Source: Lytechinus pictus (lineage: Eukaryota > Echinodermata > Echinoidea > Temnopleuroida > Toxopneustidae). From it: a stretch of 64,000 bases of DNA. The notes below the pieces were generated by a model. That model was given only the letters and a program-made list of their open reading frames with translations. It ran no database searches and was not told the DNA's origin. Below are positions 9,921-25,500 of this stretch, one piece after another; the first letter of the stretch is position 1; every line of letters starts with the position of its first letter. The position numbers were made by a program, and so were the translations under genes. The stretch spans positions 40,399,920-40,463,919 of the forward strand of contig NC_087247.1 in the NCBI RefSeq assembly GCF_037042905.1. Reading direction: 5' to 3'.

Positions 9921-12900
9921 GTAAGTCATAAAGTTGGAATGTAAAAGAACATATTTTTGATGATACATGGTAATTCGCAAGAATCCTGACATATGAAACC
10001 GTTCATGTATTCTTAAAACCCGATTTTTATTGCAAATTTTCACATTTATTAATCCTAAAGGATTCACCTGATCTTTTCATTCTAATCTAAAAGAAATCGA
10101 TATCAAAATCCACCTTCAAAGTGAAAATGGTCGCATTGGTCCCTCGCTTGTATGCATCCTTGAACGTTTAGTTTCAGCCAGGGAAAATGCTTTAAAAATC
10201 AGAACTAGTATTTGAGTGAAAATACAAAATTATCCCAAATAAGAATAACGTTTTACGTTCTACTTAAGAGGCATCATGATAAGAGTATACTAGATCAAAC
10301 GACGTTCGCGCTTTGATTACGATCAACAAAATGAAATAGAGCATTCATTACACCACTTTTTCAGTTATCACACTATCGGACGCAGTGTGCATCCCAGATC
10401 TATAAAGATAAGAAACAGATTTTAAACAGACAGGTATTTCATTACTAGATCCATAAGGAATCCCTTCAGGTTTAGATGTATTGTATTTATCATCGGTTAA
10501 TCAATTGGCCTACTTTGTAAATTCATATCGCGCAATTAACGGTGGTTAGCATTGATAAAACGAGTTGAGTTTAATGGGTTTTTTTTTTATTGATACCAGC
10601 ATAAATGAATTTCAACAATTTAGATTTAGTTGCAAATGAACATTAAGATTTAAGGATAAATCTGTGAAAATATTTCTTGAAATAGTTTATTTCCTAAAAA
10701 GACTTTTTAAAGATGCTAATTGGTGGGTAATATTAACAGATATCTAGAACTTAACGTTATAGACGCCCATATAGAAAACATTATTAAATGATTTAGTACC
10801 AAATTCTCTTTTAAATAAAATGTTCATTTATTTGATTCCTCTTGAATAAGTGTCCAGTCTTCCCCCAACATCATTTCTACATGAATCACTTATGAAAAAT
10901 GAAAGATGCATCATACGGCGTTATGTTATTCAGAGATTCATTGACGTCACACAATCAAAGTTTTAGTACATTTATTAAAGCATCAAATATTTCTTTTTGT
11001 CCCCTTTTTTTGCCATGATGGTTTGATTTCTCATGAAACTTGTGAAATGATCGTTAATAAAACTCTTTGTGATTCTACAGACATGACAAAGTGCTTCTTA
11101 TATATATATATGTATGTATGTATATATATATTTATATATATATATATATATTTATGTATATTCTTCATTGTTTTTTAAAGCGGGTAAAACTTTCAAGTAG
11201 GAGACATCCTTTTTTTACATCCACTGTTGATAGAATTTCTAATAAACTGAAATTGAATTGAATGCATTCGAGATATTTCTCTATTTATTCAATTCATCGT
11301 GGTGTCGTGGTTCACTGTCAAGTAAATAATATATATATATTTTTTTTCAGCTGTGGGGAAGCCGTAAAATCATCTGTTCAGTCGGTGCTACCGGTCTGCA
11401 AGTGGTTACCTGCTTATAAATTCAGGCAGTGGCTTTCAGCTGATTTGATCGCAGGAATTACTATGGGTATCGTCAATATCCCACAAGGTAAGACGTACTG
11501 TACACACACAAAAAAGGGAGAGCGAAGATAATAAAATATGTGAAGGGGGTATACTGACGGGTGTGAGGTATATTGGGGCATGTGTGTGTGTGTGCGGTTT
11601 GATGATGGGAAGGATGAGTGTGTGAGGCTGGGTGTGTGTGTGTGAGTGAGCGAGAGAGAGAGGGGGGGGGGCATGGAACTAGGTGTTTAGGGGTAGGGTT
11701 GTGGGAGAAATATAATGTGTGTGTGGGTGTGTGTGTGTAACAGGAGAGGAGGAAAGGGAAAAGTTGAGAGGGTGGGAAGAATGAAGGTAAGGAGATAGGT
11801 ACGCAGGGGAAAGACAAACATAGATAGGGGTACATAATTATGATTCATTAGGAAGTAGTAACAATTAAACACCAATTAAAGTATTTATTTGAAACAATTA
11901 TTTATCATTCAAGTGAAAGCAATTTAAATTATTGGATAAAAATTACACGTTCATCATACGAGATGACGTTATAATAACGCATGTGCAAATGCAAATCTTT
12001 CAACATCAAGTTAGTGACGAGCTTCTTGCAAAAATTGTATTAATATTAAAGGGTATATTACCACTGGTTAAAAATAGGGATCCGGTGGGGGGCCGTATTC
12101 AGATAGAAGACACAGAGAAGGGAATATTTCGGGAAGGGGGGTATGTGAGACAGAGATTGGCAAGGAGAGAAAGACAGACAGACGTGCAGACAAAGAGAAA
12201 TCCAAGGTAGGTCACTATTTCAAATATCATGAGACAAAAACACGCGGGTGTGAAGAATGAAAATAATGTTTAATATAGTTTCTTAACAAATTTTTGTTTA
12301 TCTTTTTAACCTTGCTTGTAAAGCTCTTGTAACATCCCTTCTCATCTTCCTATAGCGTCAATGTTCAATAAGAAACCAGACAGACACATTACAGTAGAAA
12401 AATAAAGAGATCTTTAAAGCTTACTCATAATCCCCAACTGAATATCCTTCAACATGATGTGGTCTTACATTGCTGAGGTACAGAATAGGGAATTAATACC
12501 TTTTTAAGCCGAAGAAGACGCTGACATAAAATGAAAGCGATTTTAACTTCATATTCTTGTTTATATATTTTCAACTTTCCTGTGCCTGTTGCCGTGACAT
12601 ATTTCTGATCACTATCATCTTGGATGAGACTAAAATTGTATGACCCTGTTAATTATTTGTTTATTTATGTTGTGTATACTTTTAATAGATGAACCCATGA
12701 TAAGCTCCATGGAAATGCGAAAATATTTACGTTAGATTAGATGATTAAACCATACATAAACAGAACAGAAACAGTAAGCTTATTTTGTATATAAGTACTA
12801 GGTACTAATCTGAAACTTCATCAGAACGAATTAATCCGCAAGGGCCATTTTTTAATCAGTATAATATAGATAAGCCTTTTGCTATAATTGTCTGTTTCAT

Positions 12901-15900
12901 AACAGCAGTGATTGTTATAGATTATCATGTAATACGAGAAAGTAATAAGTTCGATTTTTTTTTGTCCGGAAATGTGATATGATACTTATGAGATCAAATC
13001 AATAAATGGAAAAGGGATATTTTTTAAACAGAACACAATACTACGACTGAATAGGCGTTACGATAATAGGCTTATGTCGTTTGATTCGGAAAGGATGTTA
13101 TTTTTTAGAGACGAATAAGGGTGGTTACATCACGTACGTGTATTTTGAATGTCTACTATTCTAGAATCAGATAATACTTTAATTGTTTTTGCTATAAATT
13201 TTGAATGACCTCTTCATTACAAAACGTGATCAATACAATTTTGTAAAGATCTTAAACATCTTACGTAACTGTAAAAGTAAAGCTCTGTGAGTCAAATTTC
13301 CTTGAGAAAAAATTATCCGAGAAAAAAATATGTATTTCGGAACCAAATATAAAAATCAAACAAAAGGAAAGTATCAATTTTTATGTATATATGGGGATGA
13401 AATAAACAGAAACGGGTTGTTATCTCTAATCTGTGATGACAAGAACGTGTTAAAATGATCTATCGTAATTGTGTCATTACAAGTAGAATAACTTACAAAG
13501 TTTGAACAAAATCAAGTGGTTTAAACAGTAATACTCAAGCCTTTCGTTAGTGAGATCAGTTTCATTTTTTTAATTTGAGGAGTGCCTTTCCTGAGTGAGT
13601 GTTAAGTCAGGAGTTTTAAAAGCCCTTGGGAATAAATGCCACACGCCCCTACTGTATCACCCGCAAACCAAAGAGCTAAAGATAGAAACATAATGTCGTA
13701 AAAAGAACACCCTGTCGAATACGTTAATCTAACCATGGACCTATTACGAATCTAACAGGGGTTCAGGACTACAAAGACATAAAGTGGAAATGACAGGGAG
13801 AATGAACTAAAGAGAAGGTTGAATGGTAAGGATATGAGTCAGTACACGTGAGCTTTATGGATGATAACAACAGGGATTACTTGACAAAGGTATTGATGGG
13901 AGAGGTGAGAGAGAGAGAGAGAGAGGGGGCAGCTCTGAAAAGGCATTAGTTCTTCAAGCAGCATGTCTCTCCCTAGCACACTCGGACAAGTCACTACTTT
14001 TTTGTTTTTTTCTCTTACAGTACTTGCGTTTATCAGAACGTATTTCACGTACGATAACGTCATGCCATGATAATTGTTATAATTGTTTTTGTTGGTATAA
14101 TTTTGACTATTCTATATTATTTACGTAGTATTATTATGATGATTATATCATCATCATTATCATTACTATTATCACTATTGTTATTGCTGTTATCATTATT
14201 TAGTAGTATTTTTGTCTCTATGTTATATCAACTCTATGATATTATTACTACTATCATCACCATCATTATTATCGTACCCGCAAAGATGAAAATTAAAAAA
14301 AAAATCGACCTTAAAATAAAAACATTTCCTGGGGCTGCAAAACATTATTTTAGTTTTTCCAACAATGTTTTATATTTTTAGCATCACCTCCTCATCGCCC
14401 TGGTTTGTTTCTGATCAGGAAGATGACATATCGTTACTAGACGTTGTGGCAGGCAGACAACCATATCCTAACACACACTGTCTGTAATTATAGAAAGGAA
14501 ATTCCCTCGAATGGAACGCAATTTGAACATGGCCCAGCCGATTTGAAGCTGGTTATTTTAGCCTTACCCGGAAGTGTTTCTATGGCAACACCCGGGGGGA
14601 CTTCATTAATGTATTTAGAATGCTCTTCCTATGAACTTGATGGTGTCTTTGCGAGTGTTGAAGCTACCGTATGTCAACTTTGACTGTTATAGCCTACATA
14701 AAGATTGTACAAGGTTTAGAATAAATGTATTATTGCAACTAAGAAAAAAGTATTTCATAAGAGAACAACGTTCTGCGTCACCACCTATCGTAATAATTAT
14801 ATTCTTTAGTTCTTTACCCCTGATTATTAACTCAGTATCAGATGAACGTCTTCATAAAAAGAGTGTTTTATACGTTTGGGAGTTTTATCATACAAACCAA
14901 TAACAATCAGGGGCAGATATTAAATCATTCGCTAAGCCTAAAAGTGCAAAAGTATGATCGTACTAATTTATCTCTTTCTTGAGCATTTTTTTTGCCAACG
15001 TCATTAACGTAGGCAAGGCCACAGGGTATGTGGTGGGGGATAAACCAACAGGTCGTCTGTGACGTCACAGTAGGAGGGGGAAACCGATGCTGACATTCTG
15101 ACCCTTAGATAGCAGACGAAAGAAATTGAAAGTCCGTCACGTGGTCATGATATTGGTAATCATCAGAAAATTACCTTATTCCTTTCCTCTGACCCCCAGT
15201 ATCAGTTGATACAAAACGAGCTTCCGATGTTCTATAAATTAGTTAGAGACGGATGGCTTTTTGAAGAAAAGTCCTCAGGGGAATTTCCATGGAAATTACC
15301 GAGACACTGACATGCATAGTCACATGATGCTGTGGTTAATATCGAGTCTATCTGCCCTCGGATTTGGAGGGTTGTAAATTTCACCATAAACACGGACATC
15401 TTTGGCAGAAAAAAAAGGTTTGATATGTTCCCTTAGCGGATTTACTTTGAACAAAATATATGTTTGGCGTATGATTGCTTCAAATGTAAAAATAGATACC
15501 AAAATTAATGTCTCTATCAAAGACCACTAAATAAAATTACATGATCAACCCGTTCCAACGTTATCGTGGGAAGGAGGGCGCCTGCGATTCATGTGAATAA
15601 AAAGATAGAAAAGGGATTGAGAAAAAAAAATCATTAAGTGGGGAATTAATCATATAATTTATATGGTCTCATGATTATAAAAGCAGAAAGGAATTATGAG
15701 GAAACAAAGAGCCTGCATGATCATGCGAATGACATAAAACCCCCAACGTGTAGGGCGCAAAAGAACTGGCGTATGGACCGACATGTTTGTTATCCTGATC
15801 CGTGTCAAAATGGAGTGACTTGATATCAACGTATTCTCTTAATGATTGCGGTTGGCTTTATAAAGTGTTGTAATTTTAAAACACCTTCTCTGAATCGAAC

Positions 15901-18900
15901 ACCCTGGTGCCAACCCCCTCTATCCCAACCTGCACTGGCCCACTGGTTGGCGGGGGGAAGGGTGGGGGGACTGTTCCTCCAAAGTTTTCACAAAAGTGGT
16001 GTTTTCGGTGTTACAACAATTGAGATGTATTTTGCAACCTTTTGATTGTCACGGATTGCCCTTTAATAACTGGCCGATTAGATTTTTGGCCGCTAATTTA
16101 TTTTACGAAATTGATCATTATTGATAATTAATTTGAAAGGTATATTTTTTACTTGCTCTCTGTGCTGAACTGCAGATTTTTCCTTACGGTAGATGGATTC
16201 TGTTTACTTATACTGATATGCGTACACAAAGAGAACATAAAGAAATCTCGATTGTTTTGTGTTCATACAAAATCGCAAATATGACGTAGACTTGGTTCAT
16301 GATTATTAACATAAGGAGGGATATGCCATTAAACAGCTTGACTAGTACCATTCATACGGCTGTAATGTCTGACTATGGTATGCTAATTATTACAGCGAAC
16401 ATGGCGAATCAGCCATGTTCATATAAGACAATGTGTTAGTTACATAGTTTCCGAAAACTTAAAGAAAGAGGAATGCATAAATGTTTAACAATTTTTTTTA
16501 AACTACACACAATACTTCCGATATATCTTTTCATTCTAAATTGTACAATTTTCCAGAGGTACTACATGTCATGAAAATATTAATTTCATATATGTATTGG
16601 TTTCTACGATGGAGAAAAAAAAACATTGCAGTCATTGATCTTTCATAATAACATATTCAGATCTTGATTTTTAGTGTCGCCCATAGGTCAATTGTAATTT
16701 AAACACTTTTTTCAAGAAGATATACAGTTGACAAAGTTTGAGTGACGTAGTAGCAACAATAAATATTATGCTAAACCTCTGACGTAAGAGTATAATATTT
16801 CTATTAAATACAAATGTTTCTGAACATCACCTTCATCTTATGTTGGCCGGTGTTTTCATAAACATCTCCATGTAAACGATGTGGGTGTGTGTATCTTAAC
16901 GTCAAAATGTCTAATTACGATAATACTGGATCTATAATAAAACAATACCGATAACCTTTTTGCAATGACAAAGTTATTATGATTCACATCCACTTCGTCT
17001 ATACTGCCTTATCAATGTCTACTATTTTCATACCTACGTCACATGTCCTGTCATTTGAGGTCAGTATATGAGCCCTAATTGCTCTTATATTATGGACAAT
17101 AAAACAAGTAAAATCTCTTGTTTTCAATGGGGACTACAAGTCATAATTTGACCTTGCTTTCTTTTGCTTGTGTGACCTGGAAGATGGATAAAGAGGGCAC
17201 GGTGTTTGGGGTCGTATGGTCATCACTACGATTATTCTCACTAATCTAATATCCTGTTGAGGATGAGCCTCAGAGGTTGTTGAGTGGTCATTATACATCC
17301 ATTCGGTAGCTCTCATTCGAGACACTTTGAGCACCGCTGACCCGTGATATGTCGGCTTCCAATTTCAGAATCGCGATGCATGAACTCCAGGTGGTGATAG
17401 TTTTGTTCGCGTGAGTTTGAGTGTAATATCCCATTGGTGAAACAAAAGTCTGGAGGCGATATTACTATTTTGCTGTTTGCATTGTCATTGTCCTAAAGAT
17501 GTTAAATCTGTGTAGCCACCAGGCGCGTAGCCAGGGGGGCGGTGGGGGCGGTCGCCCCCCAAAAACGTCCCCAAAAAGAAAAAAAAAAGGGAAAAAAGAA
17601 GGGGAAAAGGAAAAGGGAAGGGAGGAAAGGGAAGAAAGGTAGCTTTGTGTTTTTTTTTCTTTTTATTCTTTTTTTTCTCAAAAGAGAAACTCCTTCACTC
17701 TTGCTCTAAATTTATATATGAATTTTGCTTCCGCGCTGCGCGCGGTTAAATGACAATACTGAAGTTCTCCATTGTTTCCCAACCCTGTTTTTTCACCTCA
17801 GCTATATGTGTTTCTTGCCAGTTAAAGTTCAAATGTATACATAAGGGCATGGAATTAGAGAAAGGTTAGGCCGAAGTAATTATGAAGTTATCTTTCTTTT
17901 TTTAATTGATCGCGCAACTTCTGGTCGGGTCGGCTACTGGCCTGTAAAATCTTTATATCAATTTCTGCTGTCACCTCCATAAAGTCAACTTCTCCCGCTT
18001 TTCAGCTCATTAGTAAATAACCATAATTTTGGGGCAAACAGGTTCCTAATTTTAAAAGAGGAAGGTATAAAATTCGTGTCATATTAAATGAAAAAGTACA
18101 ATATTTTTTATCAAATTCTATTAAACTTCATGTCATTTCCCTGCACATTCATCTCCTGTCCTGTTTTGCGCCCTCAGTTTGAAATTTGAATGACACTTAA
18201 GTTTCTTTATAATTCAAAATGAAGCGCTTCAGGATAAGTCAAAGAAATTAGGCATCCTTTTTTATATAATTTCAATAAATCACAGAAGTTTCCACTTTTT
18301 GCGCACTATTTTCCTTGTAATGAAGTTCAATAATCTTAGAAAATCAATTGATTTAGAGCCGATGGGGTATTAGAGATATCTGCATTTGATGAAACGTCCG
18401 CTCTTTGAAATTCCAGAGTTTCATTGCTCTGCGCGGGGAGGAATATCTTCCTCCCGGCATATACACTTTTTCTCCTCTGTTTTGCGAGTTAAAGATATGC
18501 ACTGTCGCTAAATTGTTTGTAATCAAATCTGATCTTTCCCAGGGAATTATTCAATATATCATTGAGAATACCCTTTTCTCGGGACCCTTTTCATGGCAAA
18601 AAAATGATAAAACGCTTCAGCTTCCGCGCTTCGCGCGGGGTTATTATCATATTAATTTCCTCCATTGTATTCCTTTTTTTGTGCGTTCACAATCACTTTT
18701 GAAAACAAGGTTCAAAATCACAATATAGTCAACTGCATAGGAGCTGATAAAGGTACTAGAGACAAGAGAGACGGCTCCTTTTCATTTTTAATTTATGAAA
18801 CACCAAAAGCTTCGCGCTTCGCAAAGGGAGGGGGAAACTCCTCCTCCCTGCACCCACCCCCTAGGGAGCGCGGTCTGTAAGTGTTGGCACGCTTCGCATG

Positions 18901-19444
18901 CATTTACCGCCCCCTCCAAAATGAAATCCTGGCTACGCGGTTGGTAGCCACTTCACTATTTGACATTTAAGAGATGCTCCGGTCTGAAAAAAATTGGATA
19001 TAAACAGATAAAGAAAATCAGACAAACAAAACACTAAACATTTGATCAAAATCGGACAAGGAATAACAAAGTTATGGCATTTTAAAGATTTGCATTATTC
19101 CGATGAAACAGTTTTAGGCATGTCTTTATGAATATTCAATGAGCAAATTGATGATGTAATATCCCCACTTGTTCTTTTGTATTTTATTATATGAAATTAG
19201 GTTTATTCAATATTTCTACCAGGAACTAAAAAAATTGGATTGACAACAGATTTAATGCCTTAGATATTCATTTATATTAAAAGAACACATTATTCACACA
19301 TGTATGATAATATCAAACAATTATGATTTCATTTAATATCATAAGAAAAGGGAAAGTGGGGATGTGACATCATCAGCCCACCTAATGAATATTCATGATG
19401 ACGTGCATATAATTATATGTTATAAATATATGGTAACTATTATA

Positions 19445-19535
<91 letters not shown>

Positions 19536-22500
19536 ATATTGCTAAACTTTAAAATTCAATAACTCCGTTAATTGTTATCCGATTTTAATGAAATTCTCAA
19601 CATTTTGCTCAGTGAATCTTACTCTATTTATTAAGATATAAATATTTTTCAGCCCGGAGTGTCCCTTTGAATTGCATTGTCACGATATTATTGTGAAATA
19701 CTGATCTCAATATGCATCATATCTGCCAAACAGCTGGTATGTTACATTGTGGAAGGGAATATTATTAATTCCATCGTAAAAACGTATTCAATGACATCTG
19801 TTAAAAGGCATTTGTAAATAATTTCTATGATATTTTTGTATATATTAACACAAGTCATTTCCAAAGATATGAAAATTTGTGAATCAACATTCTGTACACC
19901 CAATGCAATTCCTATATACTGTAGTACAATCGCTGATGTGGTTTACGGTACACCATGTGGAGTATTATAGAAACAGTGGATAGAAGAAGAAAAAGAAATG
20001 GATAGGCGAGAAAGTGGAAATTTGAGAGTAGAGTAATCTTTCTTGAATGTAGTCCTGAAAAGGACTGTAAACCAGTAGAGATTGATGAGTTGAAACAGCT
20101 TGAGTAGTAGGATGGATGAGGAGATGCTAGCTTGAGTCGGCGAGTAGAGATGATGAGCAGAAGTAGTAGAGAGACTCGAAATTTCGGGCAGGTTGACTGT
20201 CCGTCTTCAGGACGTTTTATCTCATCAATCTGTTCTGGTTTACAGTCCTTTTCAGGACTACATTCAAGAAAGATTACTCTACTCTCAAATTTCCACTTTC
20301 TCGCCTATCCATTCCTTTTCTTCTTCTATCCACTGTTTTTATAATACTCCACCGTAAACCACATCAGCGATTGTACATGCCACGTACCATGCAAACCTTC
20401 AAACAACATACTGTAGTACGTTGTGAGTAGGGGAGAGGGGAACTTCCGGTCTTTGAGTTTGAGGTTATAATTCGACCTACTTTTCAATATTCTCGTCTGT
20501 CCTCTCGAAATTCAATCTCTAATATCAGATTAATTATGTCTAGCCTCTAGATATCACGGTCTCATATTAATTATAAAAACCGCTCAGATATCATTAGCAA
20601 CTGGACTTGAATTCGTATTTTTTTTTTCTGATTTTCTTTTGGTTATGCAGATTTTGTTCCTCTATTCACTGTCATGGTCTTGATTGTTAATAATCCTTGA
20701 AAATGGGTACATACGTAGGACTTTCTTCCAAGGTGAGGGAGGGACAAAGATACGCAAACAATTATTAAGAATACATAGGCCCATAAACAAGCGAGCGAAT
20801 CGACCGAGCTAAAAAAATGTAGTTAAGAACTGAAATTGAAGGATCTGGTAATTGAAAAAAAAAACACGATAGAAAAGTAAAACATTTGAAAATTTTGTGA
20901 ATCAAGATACCCATCCATCTGCTGCGTATGGCCATACTTCAAAGTCATGTCAATTGAAGGTCAAACTGCCGTCAGTGTCATCCTAATTACAGCCCTATAA
21001 TAGCTCCATCCATCACTGTGATCCAACACCTCCGATTTCAGATGAGGTCAAAACAGCAATTCCTCCGTAATAATTACCAGTCTCCCTCCTTATAGATTAA
21101 TTTCAATTTTTCCTCTAGCATGTATAGTATAGTCTAATCTTCGTATAGTTTTGGCATGTATTTAGTCTTAATTTCCTTCCCGATGTGCCGTTCTGTACAC
21201 ATATATTGGCCTATTTCTTCGATTAAATATATTTTATTATTATTGTTGTTGTTGTTGACCTTGTGTGCCGGTTTACTTACTTTATTACATGGAAAAAGGA
21301 ATATTTGGTGACACAAGTTTGCCACCCGTCTTTTCTTTTCTTATTTCATATAAAATACTGTGTATTGATATGATATTTGGGCCATAAAACTTTCACAAAA
21401 ATTATTTCCCACGTTGAAATGAATCTCGACGATAACTGATCGTCCTCGACAAGAATTTCCTCTGCTTCTATCAACTAAGGATATTTATAGGAGAACTTTC
21501 ATGTTCACGCATCCCTGGGAGTTTGTTAAAAGATAACAGATTTTCAAATGCAAAAAAACTAATCTTTGCAAACCTTGCATGACCGTGACTCATTTATTAA
21601 ATAAACTCTGAACAGCTAGACAAGGTTGCACATGTGGGAGGATAATATGACGAAATTAAAGAGGGTAGAGGTATATGAAGATGGAGACCCAAAGAAGTGG
21701 AGGACAAATACAGATAGAATGACAGAAACAAGATAGAAACAAAAAGACAGCTAGAGACAAACACATATGTCAGAAATATGTACCAATTTAGACGAGTGTT
21801 GGTGATAATCAATGATAAATAAATCGCATCATACAAAGGAGATCTGGTGTGATTCGAGCAAAGCCAGCTGATTAATAGAATAAAAATGAAAATAAAGAAT
21901 ATAACACTTACAAATAAATATTTTCAAGGAAGCGTATTACAAGATAACAATACGCATCCGTATTGAAAATCTCGGAAAAAAATAAAAATAAATTAGACAA
22001 GAGAGCAAGAGAGATTTTCAAAAGGTATACAGAATAAGGAGTTTATAGAACTTCACTACGTGTGCTCCCCTAATCCATGATCTCAATGAGGCACCCTACA
22101 GAAGTTGTTCTCTCTCAAGACAGTATATGAGAAAGATGTAGGTGAAGCATCCGTTTAACTTGACTTCCTCACTCCTTCTAATCTCCTACACCCCCTCTTA
22201 ATCCTTTCATCAGTTTGGTGACATACTGCTCCTATTCAGACTATCAATGTCTAATTCAAACATCCAATTATCCAGTTAAGCTGAATTCTCAGACAAGAGA
22301 AATATCTTGAATATAACCATTTAGTCAATGATTCATAACGTCTGAATAGCTGCCGATAGCGCTTTACATTCCGTGGTATTACCGAAACATCGAGATTTGC
22401 TATAACAGGTTTGTTTCTTTGCGATTTTTGTTCTAGGATTTCTTTTTTTTTTGTAATTTAGAAGTCATATTTCACACATTCAAAATACATCGGTAACATT

Positions 22501-25500
22501 ACTGATAATGGCATGTAATCAGTGGTGTATGTGTGTGTGTTGTGAGTGGGTGTGTGGGGGAGGGAGGGAGGATACAGAGGCCAGAAGGACACTGGCGTCA
22601 TTTGCCGGGGGGGGGGGTTTACTGTACAACGTCTTACGTATAAGGGAAGGATGCAATCGGAAGGGTCATTATCACCTTCATTTCACTTCGCCCCACATGC
22701 CATGTCCATCTTTTGTCATTTCTGTATTCGATTGAGGTGGGCATTAGGGCTTAAAACAAGAGTACAAACCCTACCTACCCTCCCACTAACAAAATATGAT
22801 TACAAATATTCAAAAGGCGCCATAATCTACCGAAGATCTTCAGACACTAACATTTATGTAGTCTCAATCCATCGTTTTAGATCAATGTCGCCTCTATAAG
22901 CAAACCCTGTAGGTTCAAGGATAGTACACATGGGCCCACTAATGTTTCACCCATCCTTGGCTTCTGACTACCTCTCTTTGACATACATCATTGCCATGAT
23001 GAATACTGAATCATAGATTAAGGATACTAATAATATCAGAACGAGAAGCAGACGATACGAACCGATCAGCCTTTCCCTCGATTTTGAGTTTGTCAGCTGT
23101 CGAAGGATGCGATCCAAGGTGACAAATAATGTGAGATCTCACCCAAAATTATAGCGTCGTCATTGTGAATGTAAATAGGAGACAAAAATAAATTCCCGCT
23201 CTTGAACATTCGAAAAGGGGCAAAAAGGGTTTAAAATTTAATGCTCTAAAAGGGGTGCGAAACAATTTCCATGATTAATTTGTTCTTCAATAATTTTGGG
23301 GTTTTAACATCTTTCATGCGAATATGCAGATTTAATTAACATTCACTCGTATAATTGACCTTTACTGCACTGTGATAATATTAAAAACATTTCTCCATTT
23401 TAATATTGACATGAATTCTAAACCAATCATTCGAATTTCAAACGGTTTGTTCATTAAAATGGTTCGATATTTTTCATGGTAGTCCCTACATATGCAACTG
23501 AAATAAAATGTAAAGATGATAATACAATCGTTCTTTTATCCCAATCTCTAATAGGTCTCGCCTACTCCATTCTCGCCGGACTTCCTGCCGTATATGGTCT
23601 TTACACGACGTTCTTCCCCGTTCTGATCTATTTCTTCATGGGCACTTCTAAACATCTGTCTATGGGTAAGAAGAGTATTGCAGTTCAATTTATTCATTTC
23701 AAGTCATTAAAAAGCCTAAAAATATATACACAACATGACAAAACTTAGGCCTAATCTAACCTGGAAATCATAAAGAAAAAAGACACTACAGAAAAAAAGT
23801 TTGCAAAAAAATGTGATCAGTTCCATGAAAGTAGAGGCAACTTTTACTTTTCACGAGAAACTGTTTAGTCCACCCCCCCCCCCTTAAACACACACACACA
23901 CACAATCACCACAGTGAAATCCTAGTTATTTCCCCTTTTAAATACTTCATAACCTTTCTTTCTTATTCAAGGAAGACTACCAACCGGTGAAACATTCCTG
24001 TTTTATTTTCAACATGGGGTATATACACACCTTCTTAATTTCAATGCCATTGACCCTACATTAATCAGTTTTCATCCGGACTTTCCCTTTGAACTGTCAA
24101 CTTTTGTACATGATGCGTAACTTTTTTCTGTTTGTTTATTCAATGGTAACGTTGAATTGAAGGATATCGTGTGCAATATTCAGTGTCTTGAGTGAATCTT
24201 TAATGTGAGACATTGTGCCTTCCAAAGGACTGTTTAATTGACCGAATTCATCACATCCTCTGAGAAGGTGGATCAACTCTAAGGAAGGGGGGTAAAAGGA
24301 GGTATGATGTTCAGTAGTATATGTATTGTGGGTGTTCCAAATCACCAAATAACCTAAGAATATTAAACCTATGTCGAAGAATAGGCTCCATACTAAATTA
24401 TAATTTCGGAGTATTTGAGTTCATTAGAATATTTTAAAGTTTCATATTGTCCAACTGCCTATGTCTATTTTGTGTATTGGTATCCTCCGTCATGTCTGTG
24501 TGAACATGGTGATATGTTTAAATTTCCTCTCTTATCTCTGCACAACACCTTTCATAACTTGAATTAATTACAGGTACCTTTGCTGTGGTGAGTCTGATGT
24601 GTCGTGAAACTGTTGGTCGTGTTCTCATGGAGCGATTCCCCCATGCCTCGGCGCTGGAGATGGGTCCTCCTGGAGAAAATTTTCATCTAAATGACAACGG
24701 GACGAATACGGACAGTACAGCCGCTCCTGGCGGTGTCGACATCGAAGCGGAAAGGGTGAAGATACATGTCGCCCTCTGCCTCATCGTCGGTATCCTACAG
24801 GTACGAATCTTGTCAATGATACACCGACAGTTATCAACTTAGTTCTGCCCAAATTCTGCCAGGCAGAGTTCCATTCATCATTAGTGGCTCATTAAGCCAA
24901 GACTGAAGTGTGAACATGAATTGACTTGGGGGGAGGAAAGGGATTAATAAAGATGGTGAAATTAAACGTATAATGGGGCCGCGATGGTCAATGATGAGAA
25001 GAAAGAAGATGGTATCGATAATAAGTAACCATGAGTGGGGATGATGGGGATGTTATTGGTAGTTGTGGGGTGGTTGTGATGATAATGGCTATGAGAGTAC
25101 TGGTACCGATGGTAGTAATAATGATGGCTATAATAGCACTAATGCCAATTTTGGTGATGACAAAGATGTAGTGATGGTGGTGGTGTTTATTGGGAATGAG
25201 GATGTATATAATAAACAGAAGCTGCAGAAAGAATGAGGAAGAAGAAGGTAATATGATAAAAAAAATAAAGAAAGTAAAGAAAAATATGAGCGTAATGGAA
25301 AGAGTAATACGTGTGTCATTAAAAAAATGATAAATTTGATTTGATAAAATCCAGGTTGTGATGGGTATCCTTCGATGTGGCTTTGTGACTGTATATCTGT
25401 CCGAAGCCCTTGTGAGAGCCTTCACCACAGGAGCAGCCTTCCATGTTCTCACCAGTCAGGTTCCCTCGGCACTAGGTATCAACGTTCCTGGACGATCGCT

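Noticed and set aside
20070-20110. Hammerhead ribozyme core (TTGATGAG ... GAAAC)
   Set aside because: The first core base is wrong and there is no stem II between the two conserved boxes.
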